Below are positions 19,327-29,825 of a stretch of DNA of 64,000 nt, in pieces (positions within the stretch are counted from its first letter, which is position 1; each line of letters starts with the position of its first letter). The stretch comes from Linnemannia hyalina (Eukaryota; Mortierellomycota; Mortierellomycetes; Mortierellales; Mortierellaceae). A program made the position numbers and the translations under genes. The notes below the pieces were generated by a model that was not told the origin of the DNA, did no database searches, and saw only the letters and a program-made list of their open reading frames with translations. Location: contig JAHRHY010000004.1 of assembly GCA_019671135.1 (NCBI GenBank), forward strand, positions 62,001-126,000, read 5' to 3'.

Positions 19327-20000
19327 CTTTTTGGATATGAACGATATAGATTGTACTTGTGGTATGGTGGGTGTGAATGACTTTTCAGTTTATTTGTGGT
19401 AGATTGCAGCTGCTTAGTACACTGATATAAAGAATTGCAATAAAAGATGGTTGTATAGGTATGGATGGTTGTATAGATATGGATAATGGTTGGTTGGTTA
19501 CTAGATAAGATAAAGATTAAGCAAGAGGGAAGTGGAGTCCTTTATTTATACTAATTCATGGGACACTGCCACATTGGATATTAATAGCGCTTGCTTATTA
19601 ACACTGCTTGGCGCTTAGTAACAAAAGAGTTTTAAAAAGGCATCTAAGTGGTTAATAACGTAGTGTTCCTCGCATGACGTAGATCTTGCTTATTAAGACT
19701 GCTTGGCGTTAAAGACGGGGTTTAAAAATGGTTAAGAATGTAGTATTCTTTTATGACGTAGGTTTGTACATGTGTTTATGTATTCTTTTATGACGTAGGT
19801 TTGTACATGTGTTTATCCTCTTTGTTAAATAAAAAGGAATGTTGTAGAATAGCATAGAATAGCATCCGATCTACTACAATAATACCATGACTTTTAATAA
19901 TAGATACCGGTGCATATTAGCGTCTAGGCAGTTAATACCGTATCTCAACGCTGACTAAATAGGCTATGTATGTCTATTCTTTTAAAAACCTGCAATAAGT
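19327..20000 (-). promoter_or_regulatory. E3 intergenic region between DDE and zinc-repeat genes
   Basis: 674 bp. On the minus strand TATAAATAAAGG (19539-19550) is a plausible TATA box 213 bp before the zinc-repeat ATG. Upstream are a two-copy ~100-bp repeat around CTTGCTTATTAA...CTGCTTGGCG (about 19585-19720) and a ~36-bp repeat containing TTATGACGTAGG (two copies here, one in E4). TTTTAAAAA at 19980-19988 lies 12 bp past the DDE stop. Confidence 0.5.
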
Positions 20001-21290
20001 CTACAGATTACCATTAACATCCATTTGTCGCTTCGTACCTCTAAGCTCAATGGAAAGACCGGGTTGCATTATTACTGCTTGATCCATTGGTGTGTCCTCA
20101 TCAACATTAACATCAACATTACCATGAAGTTTAATACCAAGAAATTTGTTCTGGAGTTGTGCCATTGTATTTCCATCCTCCACTAGCTCACCAACATCAA
20201 CATATCCCATTGGTTGCTCAACGTCGTTCTCTGTTGTCGGATACTCGAATCCTTCGCGAAGCCAAGCTGTATGAATTGGTTCTGCAGAAATCTTCAACAA
20301 AGCAACCATCTTTTTCATGTTTAAGAGTAACAAAGATAACTTCAACTGCAAATTATATGTTTGTTTCTTATCCACCAACACAGGAGTACGGTTGTTGTGT
20401 TTCTCAAATGTGGAACCAAGGTCTGCAAACAGAGATTCCATCTGCGAGCGGAAACTACCAAAGGTGGTATTATATAACGCTTCTTCCTGTGTAAGTTCCT
20501 TGTTCTTCTGTTTACGGTATGGATGAGCGAAATTTTGGACTTTAAGAGTATCAGACTCATCTATAAGCCTCCTTAAGAACTGTGGATACCCTCCATCGAG
20601 AGCAATGCAATCCATCTCATGCACTCTCTTGTCCAACTTCATCGTTAGCAGCATTGTTCCATCAGCATTGTTCTTGCAAGATGCAGATTTGGAGACAAAT
20701 AAAGCCATGCCATTACAATCCATTGCTACCTGTGTGCGTAATCCTGACTTTTTCAGCTTGTAAGAGTACATATCAGCACTACTCTCTCCTTTGTATGTTG
20801 CTCTTGTATCATGACCATCAAGATGCAATGTAACATGCTTAAATAATGGAAGATTCTTTTCCTTTGCAGACAAAAGGCGTATTTTAATTGTGGAGAACAT
20901 TGTTGCAATACAGTTGGTGATGTACTTGTTGTGCAAAGTATATTCTTTCTTATAAAACACAGAGTGCATTGCATGAAAACTACTTTTTGGCATGTGTGGT
21001 TCCATTGCTTCCATAGACAGTCCTTTGACAAGATGGTAGAGCATTAAAAGACCTTTCTCCACTTCTTTGTATGGACCAGGATACTTAACCTTTGGCCAGA
21101 TGTCAACAAGAAAGAAGTACACTGGAATAGGACCAAGGCGTCGATTTAGGGTTTCTTTTATTTCTGGCATATACCCAATTTCCTTGCTTACAGTACGATG
21201 ATTATTACGTGGTGTAATTGTTGGCCATCCAGCGTTGAGGAAAGTCCAATGGTCATCAAGCAGTTGTTGGAAGTGTTTTGTTAGATCCAT
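20001..21290 (-). CDS. DDE superfamily nuclease/transposase of E3
   Basis: 429 aa from the ATG at 21290 (MDLTKHFQQLLDDHW), chosen by alignment with the E1 and E4 homologues; the frame is open a further 30 codons. The DDE candidates are in LHLDGHDT, IALDGGY and RSQMESLFA, with the conserved FGSFRSQ block. It is about 98% identical to the E4 protein by eye; differences include a 2-residue Asn-Val insertion in the Val-Asp run near the C-terminus. TTTTTTAAAAA lies at 21339-21349, about 50 bp upstream of the start. Confidence 0.75.
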   Translation of the reverse strand: MDLTKHFQQLLDDHWTFLNAGWPTITPRNNHRTVSKEIGYMPEIKETLNRRLGPIPVYFFLVDIWPKVKYPGPYKEVEKGLLMLYHLVKGLSMEAMEPHMPKSSFHAMHSVFYKKEYTLHNKYITNCIATMFSTIKIRLLSAKEKNLPLFKHVTLHLDGHDTRATYKGESSADMYSYKLKKSGLRTQVAMDCNGMALFVSKSASCKNNADGTMLLTMKLDKRVHEMDCIALDGGYPQFLRRLIDESDTLKVQNFAHPYRKQKNKELTQEEALYNTTFGSFRSQMESLFADLGSTFEKHNNRTPVLVDKKQTYNLQLKLSLLLLNMKKMVALLKISAEPIHTAWLREGFEYPTTENDVEQPMGYVDVGELVEDGNTMAQLQNKFLGIKLHGNVDVNVDEDTPMDQAVIMQPGLSIELRGTKRQMDVNGNL

Positions 21291-21451
21291 AATAATATTT
21301 ATGTATTGGATTGTCATGACGTTAACCAACAATAACAATTTTTTAAAAAGGCTTATACTTAACTGCATACACAACAGCATGTAGGATGGTATCTATCATA
21401 CAGCAAGCACATAGTTGAGAATACAAATATATTTTTATATTTTATTCGGTA

Positions 21452-21946
21452 GCGGCCCCTTCATGTGCAGAGGATATAAAAAGGCATATAAAAAATATCC
21501 AAAGTCCAAGGAACGGAGTGTTGACTTCCATAACTGGCATATCTCTTCATAGTGGGCAACAGAACACAGAATAAAATAGCAATAGACAGCACAAGAATTT
21601 TTAAAATGTAATCTCTCCCCTGTATTTCACGACAAAGATACAGTTGAGAATACAAGTGCTTTAGATGATCACATACAAGAACTACTCTGGCGAATCTTGC
21701 AGTGAGGGTTACAGGTTAATAGTAGATGGACATATTCAAGAGTTTGGTGTGCGAAAAATAAGAAGACTTTGTTGTTTGGAGAATAGGTTGGTGTTTAGTA
21801 GGATAGTTAAACAAAAAATGTTACAATGGTTGTCTTATATGCTTGGTATCATACATACACTCTCCTCTAATGGACGCGGTGGATATCGTCAAGATCTGCA
21901 GAGATGTAACAAACACCATATGGTAATTTGGACTTGAAAGGCCTCC
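21452..21946 (+). mobile_element. R3: 495-bp MITE-like repeat between E3 and a Rep fragment
   Basis: Full-length copy with GCGGCC and GGCCTCC ends. The flanks GTA and AAT do not match, so the two sides were probably brought together by recombination. Confidence 0.8.
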
Positions 21947-23225
21947 AATGGTATACTCTTCATCAGGCTCTAAAATTTGGTAGGCTGCAGTATACATCGA
22001 AACATGAATAGTTTTCAGATGTAACACATTTGTGTCTACTGTATCTTCATCATATTCGAAGATATCTGCCAGCGGGGCACTATCCTTGTTATGAACGCGC
22101 TTTGGCCATGCAATAGAGATGTTGTCAACTTCCACAATTCCAACGTGCCTAAATTTACGAATGACATTAGAAGATGCATCCCTCGAAGGAAACATTCCAT
22201 TTTGCGAACCAGCAACTAGTGTAATGGCAGTACATCCAGGCTCGCGCTTAAATGTCCTTATTTCGCCCAAAATAACTTCATCTTTCCCATTTACCTCTTC
22301 TACATGTCCTTCCACAAAATATATAGGTCTATTGTGAAAGGAAAAGTTAGCCAGCAAAAGTGTAATAAGTTCGGGCTTCTTAAACTCTTTCCACATATAT
22401 CCGTATTTCTTGGAGGTCACGCAATTCCACCAATGGCAGTAAGCGAAGACTTTCTCTTCTGGAAAATATACAGCCGCCATTGAGGTAATGCATTTTGCTC
22501 GCTCCTGCCATTGTGTTTCGAAGGAACATTTAAATGTTTTATACTCCTTTAAGAATTTTTTTGTCTCATCCATTTTATCTTGATATGACTGAAGAGATGT
22601 CAAAGATGAACCTTCAAACGTCAGCTCGATACGACTATAACCATGCTTTTTATATTTTTTAACTCGTCGTCCAAATGCTGTTTCTTTTTCCACCAAATCC
22701 TCCAAACGTGAACCAAGGCTCTTTCGCACCTCGGCACTTTCCAAAATCTGGACAAATTTGTTATACACCTTATATCTAATATTCTTTCTATCCTCTTCTA
22801 AACTTCTCCATGAAATGCAATGATGTCCAACTTTTCCTACATCATCTACAATCTCCGTATTATTACCTTCTTTTAGTAATTTCTCTACATAAAACCGTGT
22901 GGTAATATACTTACAATCATAGGCAAAGTCTATATCATGTAAAGCAATGCCGCTCTCGTTCAAGGTAGGCAACATGTTCGCTAAAATTGGCACAACTCTC
23001 TTTGCACGGGAACAATCTAAAGAAACCTTGATGGCAATATAACCCTGTTGGTATTCTTTTCCAACAAACAACTTTCTATGGCGTTTGACCATGCGCGTAG
23101 AGAAATACTTATCATCCATTTGAACTTGTCTAGCATCCAAAAACTTTATGGATTCTACATCTAAATCCGTGTGGTTAAATGCATCCCGGAGTTCAGCAAT
23201 GTATTTTCCAATTGCTGTACCTTTT
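21947..23225 (-). pseudogene. Rep-like gene fragment, both ends lost to R repeats
   Basis: Native sequence runs from KGTAIGKYIAELRDAFNH to DEEYTI. It contains HDIDFAYDC, KVYNKFVQILES, SRIELTFEG and CHWWNCVTSKKYG. The N-terminal ~65 residues are replaced by R0 and the C-terminus by R3; the open frame runs into both repeats but those parts are not Rep. It is closely related to the copy at 14624-16101, though not identical. The 3' break lies only about 11 nt from where the gypsy LTR enters the other copy. Confidence 0.7.
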
Positions 23226-24184
23226 GGAGGCCTTTCAAGTCCAAATTGTAATATAGTATATATTACATCTCTGCAGACCTTGACAATATCTACAGCGACC
23301 ATTAGAGGAGAGTGTATGTATAATATCCACCATGTAAAACAATCACTGTAACATCCCTTGCATAACTATCCTGCTAAACACCAACCTACTCTCCAAACAA
23401 CAAAGTCTTCTTATTTTTCGCACACCAATCTCTTGAATGTGTCCATCTACTATTAAACTGTAACCCTCACTGCAAGATTAAGGGTAGTACTTCTTGTATG
23501 TGATCATCTAAAGCACTTGTATCCTCAGCTGTATTTTTGTCGTGAAATACAGGGGAGAGATTAGGAGGCCTTTCAAGTCCAAATTATCATATGGTGTTTG
23601 TTACATCTCTGCAGATCTTGACGATATCCACCGCGTCCATTAGAGGAGAATGTATATATGATACCAAGCATATAAGACAACCATTGTAACATTTTTTGTT
23701 TAACTATCCTACTAAACACCAACCTATTCTCCAAACAACAAAGTCTTCTTATTTTTCGCACACCAAACTCTTGAATATGTCCATCTACTATTAACCTGTA
23801 ACCCTCACTGCAAGATTCGACAGAGTAGTTCTTGTATGTGATCATCTAAAGCACTTGTATTCCCAACTGTATCTTTGTCGTGAAATACAGGGGAGAGATT
23901 ACATTTTAAAAATTCTTGTGCTGTCTATTGCTATTTTATTCTGTGTTCTGTTGCCCACTATGAAGAGATATGCCAGTTATGGAAGTCAACACTCCGTTCC
24001 TTGGACTTTGGATATTTTTTATATGCCTTTTTATATCCTCTGCACATGAAGGGGCCGCTTACATTTTAAAAAAATATGTGCTATCTATTGCTATTTTATC
24101 TCATGTTCTATTGCCGACTTTAAAGAGATACATCAGCTATGGAAGTCAACACTGTATTCCTTGGGCTTTTGATATTTTGTATAT
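23226..24184 (-). mobile_element. R0: older diverged R copy, split by R4 and cut by R5
   Basis: Segments 23226-23563 and 24062-24184 together make 461 bp of an R repeat with many substitutions and small indels. R4 is inserted in it with a TTA duplication. The GCGGCC end is missing where R5 starts. Confidence 0.8.
23564..24058 (-). mobile_element. R4: 495-bp repeat nested in R0, TTA duplication
   Basis: GGAGGCC...GGGGCCGC inserted in GAGATTACATTTT of R0. TTA at 23561-23563 and 24059-24061 is the 3-bp TSD. This is the cleanest proof that R is a mobile unit. Confidence 0.88.
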
Positions 24185-24679
24185 GGAGGCCTTTCACGTC
24201 CAAGTTATCATATGGTGTTTGTTACATCTCTGTAGATCTCGACAATATCCATAGCGACTATGGGATGAGAATGTATATATGATACCAAGCATATAAGACA
24301 ACCATTGTAACATTTTTTGTTTAACTATCTTACTAAACACCAACCTATTCTCCAAACAATAAAGTCTTCTTATTTTTCGCACACCAAACTCTTGAATATG
24401 TCCATCTACTATTAACCTGTAACCCTCACTGCAAGATTCGACAGAGTAGTTCTTGTATGTGATCATCTAAAGCACTTGTATTCTCAACTGTATCTTTGTC
24501 GTGAAATACAGGGGAGAGATTACATTTTAAAAATTCTTGTGCTGTCTATTGCTATTTTATTCTGTGTTCTGTTGCCCACTATGAAGAGATATGCCAGTTA
24601 TGGAAGTCAACACTCCGTTCCTTGGACTTTGGATATTTTTTATATGCCTTTTTATATCCTCTGCACATGAAGGGGCCGC
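24185..24679 (-). mobile_element. R5: 495-bp MITE-like repeat, left of E4
   Basis: Full-length copy, minus orientation. It interrupts R0 after TATAT and joins E4 at TACCGAATAAA, the same element sequence that R3 joins in E3. Confidence 0.8.
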
Positions 24680-24840
24680 TACCGAATAAAATATAAAAAT
24701 ATATTTGTATTCTCAACTATGTGCTTGCTGTATGATAGATACCATCCTACATACTGTTGTGTATACAGTTAAGTATAAGCCTTTTTAAAAAATTGTTATT
24801 GTTGGTTAACGTCATGACAATCCAATACATAAATATTATT

Positions 24841-26124
24841 ATGGATCTAACAAAACACTTCAAACAACTGCTTGATGACCATTGGACTTTCCTCAACGCT
24901 GGATGGCCAACAATTACACCACGTAATAATCATCGTACTGTAAGCAAGGAAAATGGGTATATGCCAGAAATAAAAGAAACCCTAAATCGACGCATTGGTC
25001 CTATTCCAGTGTACTTCTTTCTTGTTGACATCTGGCCAAAGGTTAAGTATCCTGGTCCATACAAAGAAGTGGAGAAAGGTCTTTTAATGCTCTACCATCT
25101 TGTCAAAGGACTGTCTATGGAAGCAATGGAACCACACATGCCAAAAAGTAGTTTTCATGCAATGCACTCTGTGTTTTATAAGAAAGAATATACTTTGCAC
25201 AACAAGTACATCACCAACTGTATTGCAACAATGTTCTCCACAATTAAAATACGCCTTTTGTCTGCAAAGGAAAAGAATCTTCCATTATTTAAGCATGTTA
25301 CATTGCATCTTGATGGTCATGATACAAGAGCAACATACAAAGGAGAGAGTAGTGCTGATATGTACTCTTACAAGCTGAAAAAGTCAGGATTACGCACACA
25401 GGTAGCAATGGATTGTAATGGCATGGCTTTATTTGTCTCCAAATCTGCATCTTGCAAGAACAATGCTGATGGAACAATGCTGCTAACGATGAAGTTGGAC
25501 AAGAGAGTGCATGAGATGGATTGCATTGCTCTCGATGGAGGGTATCCACAGTTCTTAAGGAGGCTTATAGATGAGTCTGATACTCTTAAAGTCCAAAATT
25601 TCGCTCATCCATACCGTAAACAGAAGAACAAGGAACTTACACAGGAAGAAGCGTTATATAATACCACCTTTGGTAGTTTCCGCTCGCAGATGGAATCTCT
25701 GTTTGCAGACCTTGGTTCCACATTTGAGAAACACAACAACCGTACTCCTGTGTTGGTGGATAAGAAACAAACATATAATTTGCAGTTGAAGTTATCTTTG
25801 TTACTCTTAAACATGAAAAAGATGGTTGCTTTGTTGAAGATTTCTGCAGAACCAATTCATACAGCTTGGCTTCGCGAAGGATTCGAGTATCCGACAACAG
25901 AGAACGACGTTGAGCAACCAATGGGATATGTTGATGTTGGTGCGCTAGTGGAGGATGGAAATACAATGGCACAACTCCAGACCGAATTTCTTGGTATTAA
26001 ACTTCATGGTGATGTTGATGTTGATGAGGACACACCAATGGATCAAGCAGTAATAATGCAACCCGGCCTTTCCATTGAGCTTAGAGGTATGAAGCGACAA
26101 ATGGATGTTAATGGTAATCTGTAG
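24841..26124 (+). CDS. DDE superfamily nuclease/transposase of E4
   Basis: 427 aa from the ATG at 24841. It has the same catalytic candidates as the E3 protein (LHLDGHDT, IALDGGY, RSQMESLFA). The frame is intact. TTTTTAAAAAA at 24782-24792 lies about 50 bp upstream, and TTTTTAAAA at about 26137-26144 follows the stop. Near-identity with E3 shows a recent duplication or gene conversion. Confidence 0.75.
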   Translation: MDLTKHFKQLLDDHWTFLNAGWPTITPRNNHRTVSKENGYMPEIKETLNRRIGPIPVYFFLVDIWPKVKYPGPYKEVEKGLLMLYHLVKGLSMEAMEPHMPKSSFHAMHSVFYKKEYTLHNKYITNCIATMFSTIKIRLLSAKEKNLPLFKHVTLHLDGHDTRATYKGESSADMYSYKLKKSGLRTQVAMDCNGMALFVSKSASCKNNADGTMLLTMKLDKRVHEMDCIALDGGYPQFLRRLIDESDTLKVQNFAHPYRKQKNKELTQEEALYNTTFGSFRSQMESLFADLGSTFEKHNNRTPVLVDKKQTYNLQLKLSLLLLNMKKMVALLKISAEPIHTAWLREGFEYPTTENDVEQPMGYVDVGALVEDGNTMAQLQTEFLGIKLHGDVDVDEDTPMDQAVIMQPGLSIELRGMKRQMDVNGNL

Positions 26125-26755
26125 ACTTATTGCAGGTTTTTAAAAGAATAGACATATATGGCCTATTTAGTCAGCTTTAAGATACGGTATTAACTGCCAA
26201 GACGCTAATATGCACCGGTATCTATTATTAAAAGCCATGGTATTATTGTAGTAGATCGGATGCTATTCTATGCTATTCTACAGCATTCCTTTTTATTTAA
26301 CAAAGAGGATAAACACATGTACAAACCTACGTCATAAAAGAATACTACATCCTTAACCATTTTTAAACCCCGTCTTTAATGCCAAGCAGTCTTAATAAGC
26401 AAGATCTACGTCATACGAGGAACACTACATTATTAACCACTTAGATGCCTTTTTAAAACTCTTTTGTTACTAAGCGCCAAGCAGTACTAATAAGCAAGCG
26501 CTATTAATATCCATTGTGGCAGTGTTCCTGAATTAGTGTAAATAAAGGAGTCCACTTCCCTCTTGCTTAATCTTTATCTAGTAACCAACCAACAATTATC
26601 CATATCTATACAACCATCCATACCTATACAACCATCTTTTATTGCAATTCTTTATATCAGTGTACTAAGCAGCTGCAATCTACCACACATAAACTGAAAA
26701 CTCATTCACACCCACCATACCACAAGTACAATCCATATTATTCATATCCAAAAAC
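26125..26755 (+). promoter_or_regulatory. E4 intergenic region
   Basis: 631 bp collinear with 19327-20000 of E3. The TATA-like box is weakened (GTAAATAAAGG against TATAAATAAAGG in E3), and only one copy of the ~36-bp TGACGTAGG-type repeat is present. Confidence 0.45.
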
Positions 26756-29017
26756 ATGAAGTACGTTCAGCTTACAATCGAGCTCATCACCAAGGCCTTT
26801 GAGACATTCTCCTCTAAGAAGGGAGTGGAGTTTAACAAGAAAGATGCAAATAAGATCTTTAAGGCGCTTGATGAGGATGAGGAAGTAGAGAGATACTACT
26901 TTTGTGGAGAAAAGTGCACCAAGTCCAAGCGCAAATGCATGAAGGAAGTTGATGATGAAGGCATGCATTGTTATGTCCACGATCCTGCGCGCAAGTGTCA
27001 AGGCACAACCATCAAGGGTGCTAATTGTGGTAGTGTAGCCAAACTTGGTCAAACATACTGTGGACGTCATGAAGATCAAGATAGAGGTTATATATAACGT
27101 AGTAACAACAACGCACCTGTCGACAAGCGTACCAAGTCTTCCAAGGCTTTAAAGAAGACACATACTTCTAAGTTTGTGTCTTCCGATGACTGTATGACTT
27201 CCGAGGATGAAGAACCAAAGAAGCGAAAGAGAAACAAGCAGGAGTCATCGGATGAAGAGCCGTCCGATGATGATGATGAAGAAGATATAATTGCCGTCTC
27301 CTTTCCGTTGAGTCCAAAGGTAGTTGACATAACGTCCAAGAAAAATGTACCACTCGCTAATACATGTATATGGACGCGTTTTGCAACTAATCCAGCTTTC
27401 CTGTATGCAAAAAGCTTTACTGTAAATGGCAAGTACATTATTAGGCTAAAGGAAAAGAATCTCTACATTGCATTGTGTCCACCTAAGCTCATGGGCAAGA
27501 ATCTCCCTGCGCCAGAAATATCTGAGAAAGAGGCACGCATATTGGACAAGATGGGTCTTCAAGAGGCAACTTCAGCAGATGTAGAAAAAATAGAAGAGTC
27601 TTCCGCTGATGAGAATTCTGACGATGATACAGATGATGGTGATACGTCTGATAATGCTGACTCTGACGATGATTCCTCTAAAGATAAAGACTCTGATGAT
27701 GGCAAGTCCAATAACAGACCTGATGTAGAATCTGGAGATGATACCTCTAAGGATAACCCTGATGAAAAACTATCTCATAAAAAGCCATCTAAGGATGATG
27801 AGAAGAAGACTTCTCGAAAGAAAAGGCATTCAGAGATGCCCAAAAATGCAGAGCCATCTTCTAATGTAGATGTTTCTAAGGATGAAAAAGATGAACACAC
27901 ATTTGCACTGGCCACAACGGTGCGTAACATTAGATCAGAGAAAGACATACCACTTGCAAAGGATGGAGGATGGATGGTTCATCCTAATAACGACATGCTT
28001 GAGTATGCAATTAGGGTTACGATGAATGGCAAGTACATTGTCAGGCTATCTGGAAAGAATACATACGTTGGCCTATTTACGCTTGATCATCTGCGCGGTG
28101 TTGGTGATGTTCCAGAGATGGATATCTTGGAACGCTCCATGCTTAGCAAGATGAAACTTCAAGAAATGTCTGATGAAGAGAGAAAGATGCTTTTCAACGA
28201 GGAGGTCGAAGTAGAAGAGGAACTACCAGTGGAAGGGCCAACAGATATATCCAAGATGAAATGGAAAAGGTTTCACAAGCAGCAATTGGAGTATTCCAAG
28301 AATGTACTTGTAAATGGAAAGCACATTCTCAAGATCCGCAAGCAAGACATTGTAGTTGGCTTGGTGACTGATGACCACATTAGTGCAGAGAATGTAGACT
28401 ATGATAATCTTAACCAAAAGGAAAAAGAAAAGATCTTCGGTATGGGCTTTAAGCCACAATGGTCTAAGGATAGGTCGACAGAGAAAGATGAACCGGTAGA
28501 AAAAATAGATGATGAGGTGCAAGAGTCGAATATTAAGGAAACTTTAGATGAACTTGTAGAAAAAGTAGATAATGAGGTGCAAGAGTCGGATGTTAAGAAA
28601 ACTCCAGAAGATGGTGGACCTATGGAAAGCGAAAATGTGAATGCCTCAAGTGTTTACACTACAAAAGACCATCATGATTTTCTGAAGGCAATGGGAGAAG
28701 TATATAGCAAAATAACAGCTATCGAAGAAGAACTCCGCGAGGAATACGTTTCGGCAGATGGTAATGCAGAAGAAAAAGAACTAATTTCTCACCTAGATTT
28801 GTTGGACAAAGATTATTCCAACTACGAAACATGGCACATGGATAAGTTTGGTTCCCGCGAACCACATTCCGATATATTATGTAAGTTCGCAAAAGAAGGA
28901 TCTAACAACAGAAAAACCATAGTGCAAAGTGTATTAGATAGTATTCAAGCCAAAGAGAAAAGTACGATGGAAGAAAAGAAGCCTCTTGAAGTAACATTTG
29001 AGACCGCAGAAGAGTAG
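26756..29017 (+). pseudogene. Zinc-repeat protein gene with early stop codon (E4)
   Basis: Codon 114 is TAA (27095-27097) where E3 has AAA, leaving a 113-aa zinc-module fragment. The frame is open again to 29017 (in-frame ATG at 27176), so full length would be about 753 aa. The zinc module and three NGK modules are present. A longer acidic Ser/Asp linker (about 27610-27800) replaces part of E3. After module 3 the sequence diverges completely: no Lys-Asp-Ala-Glu tract and no module 4, but a Glu-rich helical tail. Either a nonsense mutation inactivated it, or the two parts are now made separately. Confidence 0.6.
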
Positions 29018-29330
29018 ATCAAGAATTTTAAAAACTGTAGATATACCACTTGCACAAAGAAAGCTTTTATATATGGAATACACATGTAATATTATCCTCG
29101 TCCCTTCCAATGAGATTCACCAGATATATCACCCATCTTTTTAAAAACTTCCACCATCCTTTGCACAATTTACAATATTTCTTTCTTGATCACAGTGGTG
29201 TGTATCCACAATCTACTTATATTTAACATCACGAAAATTACAATAACTATATCTAAGATGTTCTACAATGCATGCACTCTTTATGACATTTATTTTTTCA
29301 CCATTGGCATGTTTACCAACGATCTGTATA
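29018..29330. other. E4 right-end non-coding sequence
   Basis: 313 bp, AT-rich, with TTTTAAAAA (29027-29035) and TTTTTAAAAA (about 29140) motifs after the stop. It is not similar to the E3 left end. No gene is seen. Confidence 0.45.
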
Positions 29331-29825
29331 GCGGCCCCTTCATGTGCAGAGGATATAAAAAGGCATATAAAAAATATCCAAAGTCCAAGGAACGGAGTGT
29401 TGACTTCCATAACTGGCATATCTCTTCATAGTGGGCAACAGAACACAGAATAAAATAGCAATAGACAGCACAAGAATTTTTAAAATGTAATCTCTCCCCT
29501 GTATTTCACGACAAAGATACAGTTGAGAATACAAGTGCTTTAGATGATCACATACAAGAACTACTCTGTCGAATCTTGCAGTGAGGGTTACAGGTTAATA
29601 GTAGATGGACATATTCAAGAGTTTGGTGTGCGAAAAATAAGAAGACTTTATTGTTTGGAGAATAGGTTGGTGTTTAGTAAGATAGTTAAACAAAAAATGT
29701 TACAATGGTTGTCTTATATGCTTGGTATCATATATACATTCTCATCCCATAGTCGCTATGGATATTGTCGAGATCTACAGAGATGTAACAAACACCATAT
29801 GATAACTTGGACGTGAAAGGCCTCC
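29331..29825 (+). mobile_element. R6: 495-bp MITE-like repeat, right of E4
   Basis: Full-length copy. It separates E4 from a third, diverged zinc-module gene. The flanks ATA and TAT are not identical. Confidence 0.8.

Larger units (their letters stand above)
17168..21451. mobile_element. E3: element with zinc-repeat protein and DDE nuclease genes
   Basis: 4.28 kb between R2 and R3. Both genes are on the minus strand, DDE (20001-21290) upstream and zinc-repeat protein (17290-19326) downstream. It is homologous, inverted, to E4. The right end ATTCGGTA is shared with the E4 left end TACCGAAT; the left ends of the two differ. No terminal inverted repeat was found. Confidence 0.6.
24680..29330. 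mobile_element. E4: element with DDE nuclease and disabled zinc-repeat gene
   Basis: 4.65 kb between R5 and R6, which are inverted with their GCGGCC ends facing inward. It is the same gene pair as E3 on the opposite strand. The DDE genes and the first modules of the zinc-repeat genes match closely, but the 3' part of the zinc-repeat gene and the right end are unrelated to E3. Confidence 0.6.

Noticed and set aside
16673..21946. R2 and R3 as long terminal repeats of E3
   Set aside because: They are in direct orientation around E3, but around E4 the R copies are inverted, and R also inserts alone with a TSD (R1, R4), so R is an independent element.
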